A program made the translations under genes and the position numbers. The notes under the pieces were generated by a model. It was not told the origin of the DNA, did not search any database, and saw only the letters and a list, made by a program, of their open reading frames with translations. From NCBI RefSeq assembly GCF_051401765.1, contig NW_027480480.1, positions 1,054,001 to 1,118,000 on the forward strand: DNA of 64,000 bases, written 5' to 3'. How positions within the stretch are numbered: position 1 is the stretch's first letter; each line of letters begins with the position of its first letter. Positions 51,770 to 62,604 of this stretch are shown piece after piece. The DNA is from Calliopsis andreniformis (Eukaryota > Arthropoda > Insecta > Hymenoptera > Andrenidae).

Positions 51770-52635
51770 AGATTGAGGATTGAGGATTGAGGATTGAGGA
51801 TTGAGGATTGAAGACTGAGTATTGAGGATTGAAGATTGAGGATTGGGGACTGACGATTGAGGATTGAGGATTGAGGATTGAGGATTGAAAATTTAGTATT
51901 GAGTATTGAAAATTAAGGGTTGAGGATTGAGGATTGAGGATTGAGAATTGTAGATTGAGGATTGGGGATTGAGGATTGACGAATGAGGATTGAGTATTGA
52001 GGATTGAGAATTGAGGATTGATTATTGAGGGTTGAGTATTGAGGATTGAAGATTGAGGATTGAGGATTGAGGATTGAGGAATGAGGATGAGGGCTGAGGG
52101 TTGAGGATTGAGGTTTGAGGACTGAGGACTGAGGATTGAGGGTTGAGGATTGCGTATTGAGTATAGAACATTGAGGATTGAGTATTGAGGATTGAGGATT
52201 GAGGATTGAAGTTTGAATATTGACGATTAAAGATTGAGGATCGAGGATTGAGGGTTGTGGACTGAGGACGAGGACTGAGGGTTGAGTATTGATGTTTGAG
52301 GTCTGAGGATTTAGGATTGAGGATTGGGAATTGAGGATTGAGGACTGAGGATTGAAGATTGATGATTGGGTGTTGAGGATTGAAGAATGAGGATTGAGGA
52401 TTGAGGATCGAGTATTGAGGATTGAAGATTGAGTATTGAGGATTGAAGATTGAGGATTGAGGATTGAGGATTGAGGATTGAGTATTGAGGATTGCTGATA
52501 GAAGATTGAGGATTGGGTATTGCGGATTGAACATTGAGGATTGAGGATGGAGGATTGAAGATTGATGATTGAGGATTGAAGATTGAGTATTGAGGATTGA
52601 AGATTGAGAATTGAGGATTGAGGATTGAACATTGA

Positions 52636-53545
52636 GGACTGAGAGTTCAGGGTTGAGTGATGAGAATTGATGTTTGTGGATAGAGATTTGAAGATGGCAG
52701 ATTGAGTATTGAGTACTGAAAACTGTGAATTGAGGATATTCTATTGGGGATTGAGGATTGACAACTGATTGTTGAGGACTGAGGGCTGAAGATTGAGGAT
52801 GCAGGATTGAGGATTCAGAATTGAGGTTTGAGGACTGAGGATTGAGGATTGGAGAATGAGGATTGAGGATTGAGGATTGAGGATTGAAGATTGCAGATTG
52901 AGTATTGAGGATTGAAGATTGCGGATTGAGGATTGAGGATTGAGGATTGAGGATTGAAGATTGAGAATTGAGGATTGAAGACAGACGATTGAGGATTGGG
53001 GATTGAGGATTGAGGATTGAGGATTGAAGATTGAGTATTGAGGATTGAGGATTGAGGATTGAGGATTGAGGATTGAGGATTGAATGTTCAGTATTGAGGA
53101 TTGAAGATTGAGAATTGAGGATTGAAGATTGCAGAATGAGTATTGAGGATTGAAGATTGAGGATTGAGAATTGAGGATTGAGGATTGAGGATTGAAGATT
53201 GAGTATTGAGGATTGAAGACTGACGATTGAGGATTGAGGATTGAGGATTGAGGGTTAAGGATTGAAGATTGAGTATTGAGGATTGAAAATTGAGGATTGA
53301 GGATTGAGGATGGAGGATTGAAGATTGAGTATTGATGATTGAAGATTGAGGATCGAGGATTGAGGATTGAGGATTGAAGATTGAGGATTGGGGACTGAGT
53401 GTTGAGGGTTGAATGATGAGAATTGATGTTTGTGGATAGAGATTTGAAGATTGCAGGTTGAGTATTGAGTATTGAAAACTGTGAATTGATGATAGACTAT
53501 TGAGGATTGAGAATTGGCAACTGATTGTTGACGACTGAGGTCTGA
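52636..53545 (+). repeat. Paired landmark cassette 6
   Basis: Left core 52636, tag 52734, right core 53488; internal distance 754 bp, one heptamer more than cassette 5. The 1,769-bp tag interval from cassette 5 equals the cassette 1-2 interval. The right core reads gaattggcaactg where the others read gaattgacaactg; cassette 9 shares this. Confidence 0.88.
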
Positions 53546-54048
53546 AGATTGAGGATTGAGGATTGAGGATTGAGGATTGAGGATTGAAAACTGAGTATTG
53601 AGGATTGAAGATTGAGGATTGAGGACTGACGATTGAGGATTGAGGATTGAGGATTGAGGATTGAAGATTTAGTATTGAGTATTGAAGATTAAGGGTTGAG
53701 GATTGAGCATTGAGGATTGAGAATTGTAGATTGAGGATTGGGAATTGAGGATTGACGAATGAGGATTGAGTATTGAGGATTGAGAATTGAGGATTGATTA
53801 TTGAAGGTTGAGTATTGAGGATTGAAGATTGAGGATTGAGGATTGAGTGTTGAGGAATGAGGATGAGGGCTGAGGGTTGAGGATTGAGGTTTGAGGACTG
53901 AGGACTGAGGATTGAGGGTTGAGGATTGCGTATTGGGTATAGAACATTGAGGATTGAGTATTGAGGATTGAGGATTGAGGATTGAGGATTGAAGATTGAG
54001 TATTGAGGATTGAAGATTGAGAATTGAGGATTGAGGATTGAACATTGA

Positions 54049-54853
54049 GGACTGAGAGTTCAGGGTTGAGTGATGAGAATTGATGTTTGTGGATAGAGAT
54101 TTGAAGATGGCAGATTGAGAATTGAGTACTGAAAACTGTGAATTGAGGATATTCTATTGGGGATTGAGGATTGACAACTGATTGTTGAGGACTGAGGGCT
54201 GAAGATTGAGGATGCAGGATTGAGGATTCAGAATTGAGGTTTGAGGACTGAGGATTGAGGATTGGAGAATGAGGATTGAGGATTGAGGATTGTGGATTGA
54301 AGATTGCAGATTGAGTATTGAGGATTGAAGATTGCGGATTGAGGATTGAGGATTGAGGATTGAGGATTGAAGATTGAGAATTGAGGATTGAAGACTGACG
54401 ATTGAGGATTGGGGATTGAGGATTGAGGATTGAGGATTGAAGATTGAGTATTGAGGATTGAGGATTGAGGATTGAGGATTGAGGATTGAGGATTGAGGAT
54501 TGAAGATTGAGTATTGAGGATTGAAGGCTGACGATTGAGGATTGAGGATTGAGGATTGAGGATTAAGGATTGAAGATTGAGTATTGAGGATTGAAAATTG
54601 AGGATTGAGGATTGAGGATGGAGGATTGAAGATTGAGTATTGATGATTGAAGATTGAGGATCGAGGATTGAGGATTGAGGATTGAAGATTGAGGATTGGG
54701 GACTGAGTGTTGAGGGTTGAATGATGAGAATTGATGTTTGTGGATAGAGATTTGAAGATTGCAGGTTGAGTATTGAGTATTGAAAACTGTGAATTGATGA
54801 TAGACTATTGAGGATTGAGAATTGACAACTGATTGTTGAGGACTGAGGTTTGA
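54049..54853 (+). repeat. Paired landmark cassette 7
   Basis: Left core 54049, tag 54147, right core 54796; internal distance 649 bp, as in its partner cassette 3 (offset 8,617). Confidence 0.88.
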
Positions 54854-56787
54854 AGATTGAGGATTGAGGATTGAGGATTGAGGATTGAGGATTGAAGACT
54901 GAGTATTGAGGATTGAAGATAGAGGATTGAGGACTGACGATTGAGGATTGAGGATTGAGGATTGAGGATTGAAGATTTAGTATTGAGTATTGAAGATTAA
55001 GGGTTGAGGATTGAGGATTGAGGATTGAGAATTGTAGATTGAGGATTGGGGATTGAGGATTGACGAATGAGGATTGAGTATTGAGGATTGAGAATTGAGG
55101 ATTGATTATTGAAGGTTGAGTATTGAGGATTGAAGATTGAGGATTGAGGATTGAGGATTGAGGAATGAGGATGAGGGCTGAGGGTTGAGGATTGAGGTTT
55201 GAGGACTGAGGACTGAGGATTGAGGGTTGAGGATTGCGTATTGAGTATAGAACATTGAGGATTGAGTATTGAGGATTGAGGATTGAGGATTGAAGTTTGA
55301 ATATTGACGATTGAAGATTGAAGATCGAGGATTGAGAGTTGTGGACTGAGGACGAGGACTGAGGGTTGAGTATTGATGTTTGAGGTCTGAGGATTGAGGA
55401 TTGAGGATTGAGAATTGAGAATTGAGGATTGAGGATTGAGCATTGAGGATTGAAGATTGAGGACTGGGGATTGAGGATTGAAGATTGAGTATTAAGGATT
55501 GAGGATTGGGGATTGAGGATCTAGGATTGGAGATTGATTATTGAGGATTGAAGGTTGAGGATTGAGGATTGAGCTTAGAGGACTGAGGACTGAGGATTGA
55601 GGATTGAGAATTGAAGATTGAGGATTGACGATTGAAGATTGAGGATTGGGTATTGAGGATCGAAGAATGAGGATTGAGGATTGAGGATTGAGGATTGAGG
55701 ATTGAAGATTGAGTATTGAAGATTGAGGATTGAGTATTGAATATTGAGTATTGAGGATTAAATATTCAGGATTGAGGATTGTGTGTTGACGATTGAGGAC
55801 AAGGACTGACGGTTGAGGGTTGAGGTTTGAGGGTTGAGGATTGAGGAGTGAGGACTGAGGATTGAGGATCGAGGATTGAGCATTGAGGATTGAAGATTGA
55901 GGACTGGGGATTGAGGATTGAAGATTGAGTATTAAGGATTGAGGATTGGGGATTGAGGATCTAGGATTGGAGATTGATTATTGAGGATTGAAGGTTGAGG
56001 ATTGAGGATTGAGTGATGAGAATTGAGAATTGAGAATTGAGAATGAGGACTGAGGTTTGAGGATTGAGGTTTGAGGAACGAGGATTGAGGATTGAGGATT
56101 GAGGACTGAGGAATGACGATTGAGTATTGAAGATTGATGATTGATTACTGAGGATTGAGGATTGAGGATTGAGGATTGAGGATTGAGGATTGAGGATTGA
56201 GGATTGAGGATTGAGGATTGAGGATTGAGGATTGAAGACTGTGGATTGGGTATTGAGGATTGAAGAATGAGGATTGAGGATTGAGGATTGAAGATTGATG
56301 ATTGGGTGTTGAGGATTGAAGAGTGAGGATTGAGTATTGAGGATTGAGGATTGAGGATTGAAGATTGAATATTGATGATTGAAGATTGAGGATCGAGGAT
56401 TGAGTGTTGTGGATTGAGGACGAGGACTGATGGTCGAGTATTGATGTTTGAGGTCTGAGGATTGAGGATTGAGGATTGAGAATTGAGAATTGAGGACTGA
56501 GGATTGAAGATTGATGATTGGGTGTTGAGGATTGAAGAATGAGGATTGAGGATTGAGGATCGAGTATTGAGGATTGAAGATTGAGTATTGAGGATTGAAG
56601 ATTGAGGATTGAGGATTGAGGATTGAGGATTGAGTATTGAGGATTGCTGATAGAAGATTGAGGATTGGGTATTGCGGATTGAACATTGAGGATTGAGGAT
56701 GGAGGATTGAAGATTGATGATTGAGGATTGAAGATTGAGTATTGAGGATTGAAGATTGAGAATTGAGGATTGAGGATTGAACATTGA

Positions 56788-57690
56788 GGACTGAGAGTTC
56801 AGGGTTGAGTGATGAGAATTGATGTTTGTGGATAGAGATTTGAAGATGGCAGATTGAGTATTGAGTACTGAAAACTGTGAATTGAGGATATTCTACTGGG
56901 GATTGAGGATTGACAACCGATTGTTGAGGACTGAGTGCTGAAGATTGAGGATGCAGGATTGAGGATTCAGAATTGAGGTTTGAGGACTGAGGATTGAGGA
57001 TTGGAGAATGAGGATTGAGGATTGAGGAATGAGGATTGAAGATTGCAGATTGAGTATTGAGGATTGAAGATTGCGGATTGAGGATTGAGGATTGAGGATT
57101 GAGGATTGAAGATTGAGAATTGAGGATTGAAGACTGACGATTGAGGATTGGGGATTGAGGATTGAGGATTGAGGATTGAAGATTGAGTATTGAGGATTGA
57201 GGATTGAGGATTGAGGATTGAGGATTGAATGTTCAGTATTGAGGATTGAAGATTGAGAATTGAGGATTGAAGATTGCAGATTGAGTATTGAGGATTGATG
57301 ATTGAGGATTGAGAATTGAGGATTGAGGATTGAGGATTGAAGATTGAGTATTGAGGATTGAAGACTGACGATTGAGGATTGAGGATTGAGGATTGAGGGT
57401 TAAGGATTGAAGATTGAGTATTGAGGATTGAAAATTGAGGATTGAGGACTGAGGATGGAGGATTGAAGATTGAGTATTGATGATTGAAGATTGAGGATCG
57501 AGGATTGAGGATTGAGGATTGAAGATTGAGGATTGGGGACTGAGTGTTGAGGGTTGAATGATGAGAATTGATGTTTGTGGATAGAGATTTGAAGATTGCA
57601 GGTTGAGTATTGAGTATTGAAAACTGTGAATTGATGATAGACTATTGAGGATTGAGAATTGACAACTGATTGTTGACGACTGAGGTCTGA
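56788..57690 (+). repeat. Paired landmark cassette 8
   Basis: Left core 56788, tag 56886 with the ttctactgggg variant, right core 57633; internal distance 747 bp. It is the partner of cassette 4 at +8,617 bp, with added substitutions such as gacaaccgattg near 56910. Confidence 0.9.
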
Positions 57691-58780
57691 AGATTGAGGA
57701 TTGAGGATTGAGGATTGAGGATTGAGGATTGAAGACTGAGTATTGAGGATTGAAGATTGAGGATTGAGGACTGACGATTGAGGATTGAGGATTGAGGATT
57801 GAGGATTGAAGATTTAGTATTGAGTATTGAAGATTAAGGGTTGAGGATTGAGGATTGAGGATTGAGAATTGTAGATTGAGGATTGGGAATTGAGGATTGA
57901 CGAATGAGGATTGAGTATTGAGGATTGAGAATTGAGGATTGATTATTGAAGGTTGAGTATTGAGGATTGAAGATTGAGGATTGAGGCTTGAGGATTGAGG
58001 AATGAGGATGAGGGCTGAGGGTTGAGGATTGAGGTTTGAGGACTGAGGACTGAGGATTGAGGGTTGAGGATTGCGTATTGAGTATAGAACATTGAGGATT
58101 GAGTATTGAGGATTGAGGATTGAGGATTGAAGTTTGAATATTGACGGTTGAAGATTGAGGATCGAGGATTGAGTGTTGTGGACTGAGGACGAGGACTGAG
58201 GGTTGAGTATTGATGTTTGAGGTCTGAGGATTGAGGATTGAGGATTGAGAATTAAGAATTGAGGATTGAGGATTGAGGATAGAATATTGAGGATTGGGTG
58301 TTGAGGATTGAAGAATGAGGATTGAGGATTGAGGATTGAGGATTGAGGATTGAGGATTGAGGTTTGAGGACTGAGGATTGATGATTGAGGATTGAGGATT
58401 GAGGATGTGGGCTGAGGGTTGAGGATTGAGGTTAGAGGACTGAGGACTGAGGATTGAGGATTGAGAATTGAAGATTGAGGATTGACGATTGATGATTGAG
58501 GATTGGGTATTGAGGATCGAAGAATGAGGATTGAGGATTGAGGATTGAGGATTGAGGATTGAAGATTGAGTATTGAAGATTGAGGGTTGAGTATTGAATA
58601 TTGAGTATTGAGGATTAAATATTCAGTATTGAGGATTGAGTGTTGACGATTGAGGACGATGACTGACGGTTGAGGGTTGAGGTTTGAGGGTTGAGGATTG
58701 AGGATTGAGGACTGAGGATTGAGGATCGAGGATTGAGCATTGAGGATTGAAGATTGAGGACTGGGGATTGAGGATTGAAG

Positions 58781-59770
58781 AATGAGGATTGAGGATTGAG
58801 GATTGAGGATTGAGGATTGAGGATTGAAGACTGAGTATTGAGGATTGAAGATTGAGGATTGAGGACTGAGGATTGAGGATTGAGGATTGAGGATTGAGGA
58901 TTGAAGATTTAGTATTGAGTATTGAAGATTAAGGGTTGAGGATTGAGGATTGGGAATTGAGAATTGTAGATTGAGGATTGGGGATTGAGGATTGACGAAT
59001 GAGGATTGAGTATTGAGGATTGAGAATTGAGGATTGATTATTCAAGGTTGAGTATTGACGATTGAAGATTGAGGATTGAGGATTGAGGGTTCAGGAATGA
59101 GGATGAGGGCTGAGGGTTGAGGATTGAGGTTTGAGGACTGAGGACTGAGGATTGAGGGTTGAGGATTGCGTATTGAGTATAGAACATTGAGGATTGAGGA
59201 TTGAGTATTGAGGATTGAGGATTGAGGATTGAAGTTTGAATATTGACGATTGAAGATTGAGGATCGAGGATTGAGGGTTGTGGATTGGCGACGAGGACTG
59301 AGGGTTGAGTATTGATGTTTGAGGTCTGAGGATTGAGGATTGAGGATTGAGAATTGAGAATTGAGGATTGAGGATTGAGGATAGAATATTGAGGATTGGG
59401 TGTTGAGGATTGAAGAATGAGGATTGAGGATTGAGGATTGAGGATTGAGGATTGAGGATTGAGTATTGAGGATCGAGGATTGAGGGTTGTGGATTGAGGA
59501 CGAGGACTGAGGGTTGAGTATTGATGTTTGAGGTCTGCGGATTGAGGATTGAGGATTGAGAATTGAGGATTGAGGATTGAGGATTGAAGATTGAGGATTG
59601 GGTGTTGAGGATTGAAGAATGAGGATTGAGGATTGAGGATTGACGATTGAGGATTGAGGATTGAGGATTGAGTATTGAGGATCGAGGATTGAGGGTTGTG
59701 GATTGAGGACGAGGACTGACGGTTGAGTGTTGATGTTTGAGGTCTGAGGATTGAGGATTGAGAATTGAGG
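58781..59770 (+). repeat. Right-end segment, copy 1 (offset 3,882 bp)
   Basis: From about 58,860 it matches 62,742-63,645: ttaagggttg 58929/62811, ttgatgtttg plus aggtctgcgg 59521/63403, gacggttgag 59718/63600. It carries the repeated phrase ggatcgaggattgagggttg followed by tggattg at about 59260, 59470 and 59680, a local step of about 210 bp (30 heptamers). Confidence 0.85.
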
Positions 59771-61673
59771 ATTGAGTATTGAGGATTGAGGACTGAGGAT
59801 TGAGGATTGAGGATTGAGCATTGAGGATTGAACATTGAGGACTGGGGATTGAGGATTGAAGATTGAGGGTTAAGGATTGAGGATTGGGGATTGAGGATCT
59901 AGGATTGGAGATTGATTATTGAGGATTGAAGGTTGAGGATTGAGGGTTGAGGATTGAGAATTGAGAATTGAGGATGAGGACTCAGGTTTGACGATTGAGG
60001 TTTGAGGAACGAGGATAGAGGATTGAGGATTGAGGACTGAGGAATGACGAATGAGTATTGAAGATTGAGGATTGATTACTGAGGATTGAGGATTGAGGAT
60101 TGAGGATTGAGGACTGAAGGTTGAGGATTGCGTATTGAGGATAGAACATTGAGGATTGAGGATTGAGAATTGAGGATTGAGAATTGAGGATTGATTATTG
60201 AAGGTTGAGTATTCAGGATTGAAGATTGAGGATTGATGATTGAGGATTGAGGATTGAGGATGTGGCCAGAGGGTTCAGGATTGAGGTTTGAGGACTGAGG
60301 ACTGAGGATTGATGATTGAGAATTGAAGATTGAGGATTGAGGATTGAAGATTGAGGTTTGGGTATTGAGGAATGAAGAATGAGGAGTGATGATTGAGGAT
60401 TGGGTATTGAGGATTGAAGAATGAGGATTGAGGATTGAGGATTGAGGTTTGAGGATTAAGGATTGCAGACTGAGGATTGAGGATTGATGATTGAGGATTG
60501 AGGATTGAAGATTTAGTATTGAGTATTGAAGATTAAGGGTTGAGGATTCAGGATTGAGAATTGAAGATTGAGGATTGGGGATTGAGGATTGACGATTGAG
60601 GATTGAGTATTGATAATTGAGAATTGAGGATTGATAATTGAAGGTTGAGTATTGAGGATTGATGTTTGAGGATTGAAGATTGAGGATTGAGGATTAAGGA
60701 TGAGGGCTGAGGGTTGAGGATTGCGGTTTGAGGACTGAGGACTGAGGATTGAGGGTTGAGTGTTGAGGATTGAGGATTGAGGATTGAAGATTGAGGATTG
60801 GGTATTGAGGATTGAAGAATGAGGATTGAGGATTGAGGATTGAGGATCGAGGATTGAAGATTGAGGATTGAAGATTGAGGATGGAGTATTGAATATTGAG
60901 TATTGAGGATTGAAGATTGAGGATTGAGGTTTGAGTGTTGACGATTGAGGACGAGGACTGACGGTTGAGGATTGAGGTTTGAGGGTTGAGGATTGAGGAT
61001 TGAGGACTGAGGATTGAGGATTGAGGATTGAGCATTGAGGATTGAAGATTGAGGACTGGGGATTGAGGATTGTAGTTTGAGGATTAAGGATTGAGGATTG
61101 GGGATTGAGGATCTAGGATTGGAGATTGATTATTGAGGATTGAATATTGAGGATTGAGTGTTGAGTATTGAGAATTGAGAATTGAGGATGAGGACTGAGG
61201 TTTGAGGATTGAGGTTTGAGGAACGAGGATAGAGGATTGAGGATTGATGATTGAGGATTGAAGATTGAGTATTTAGGATTGAAGATTGAGCATTGAGGAT
61301 TGAGGATTGAGGATTGAGGACTGAAGGTTGAGGATTGCGTATTGAGGATAGAACATTGGGGATTGAGGATTGAGTAACGAGGATTGAGGATTGAGGATTG
61401 AAGATTGAATATTGATGATTGAAGATTGAGGATCGAGGACTGAGGGTTGTGGATTGAGGACGAGGACTGAGGGTTGAGTATTGATGTTTGAGGTCTGAGG
61501 ATTGAGGGTTGAGGATTGAGGATTGAGGATTGAGGATTGAGGATTGAAGATTGAGGATTGGGTGTTGAGGATTGAAGAATGAGGAATGAGTATTGAGGAT
61601 TGATGATTGAGGATTGAATATTGAGTATTGAGGATTGAAGATTGAGAATTGAGGATTGAGGATTGAACATTGA
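59771..61673 (+). repeat. Family B mosaic resembling 40-41.4 kb and 44.4-44.8 kb
   Basis: 59.83-60.17 kb follows the wording at 44.43-44.77 and 40.14-40.45 kb (gaacattgaggactgggg, then ggatctaggattggag, then gaggatgaggactcagg). 61,113-61,673 equals 40,824-41,384 at offset 20,289. The rare gatgtggccagaggg at 60,259 is shared only with 63,820. Confidence 0.75.
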
Positions 61674-62604
61674 GGACTGAGAGTTCAGGGTTGAGTGATG
61701 AGGATTGATGTTTGTGGATAGAGATTTGAAGATGGCAGATTGAGTATTGAGTACTGAAAACTGTGAATTGAGGATATTCTATTGGGGATTGAGGATTGAC
61801 AACTGATTGTTGAGGACTGAGGGCTGAAGATTGAGGATGCAGGATTGAGGATTCAGAATTGAGGTTTGAGGACTGAGGATTGAGGATTGGAGCATGAGGA
61901 TTGAGGATTGAGGATTGAGGATTGAGGATTGAGGATTGAGGATTGAGGATTGAAGAATGCAGATTGAGTATTGAGGATTGAAGATTGCGGATTGAGGATT
62001 GAGGATTGAGGATTGAGGATTGAAGATTGAGAATTGAGGATTGAAGACTGACGATTGAGGATTGGGGATTGAGGGTTGAGGATTGAGGATTGAAGATTGA
62101 GTATTGAGGATTGAGGATTGAGGATTGAGGATTGAGGATTGAATGCTCAGTATTGAGGATTGAAGATTGAGAGTTGAGGATTGAAGATTGCAGATTGAGT
62201 ATTGAGGATTGAAGATTGAGGATTGAGAATTGAGGATTGAGGATTGAGGATTGAAGATTGAGTATTGAGGATTGAAGACTGACGATTGAGGATTGAGGAT
62301 TGAGGATTGAGGATTAAGGATTGAAGATTGAGTATTGAGGATTGAAAATTGAGGATTGAGGATTGAGGATGGAGGATTGAAGATTGAGTATTGATGATTG
62401 AAGATTGAGGATCGAGGATTGAGTATTGAGGATTGAAGATTGAGGATTGGGGACTGAGTGTTGAGGGTTGAATGATGAGAATTGATGTTTGTGGATAGAG
62501 ATTTGAAGATTGCAGGTTGAGTATTGAGTATTGAAAACTGTGAATTGATGATAGACTATTGAGGATTGAGAATTGGCAACTGATTGTTGAGGACTGAGGT
62601 CTGA
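61674..62604 (+). repeat. Paired landmark cassette 9
   Basis: Left core 61674, tag 61772, right core 62547; internal distance 775 bp, the longest. It is isolated: 4,886 bp (exactly 698 heptamers) separate its tag from that of cassette 8. Confidence 0.87.

Larger units (their letters stand above)
50164..53984 (+). repeat. Middle section between the 4.8-kb copies, itself mosaic
   Basis: It contains cassettes 5 and 6. The part 50.9-52.3 kb follows 48.2-49.6 kb at offset 2,696 bp (left cores 48171/50867, right cores 49016/51712). At about 52,325 it switches to the 47.87-48.17 kb wording (offset 4,465, left cores 48171/52636). The end, 53.6-53.98 kb, again follows the 49.1-49.5 kb wording before joining the second 4.8-kb copy. 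Confidence 0.8.
53985..58780 (+). repeat. 4.8-kb segment, copy 2
   Basis: It is collinear with 45,368-50,163. Visible differences are single-base changes, such as gaaggctgacg near 54527 against gaagactgacg near 45910, and gaggacaaggactg near 55796 against gaggacgaggactg near 47179. It contains cassettes 7 and 8. Confidence 0.9.

Noticed and set aside
41385..62604. CRISPR array, because of regularly spaced conserved cores
   Set aside because: The text between cores is the same heptamer satellite, not unique spacers; core spacing is kilobases and irregular; there are no cas genes.
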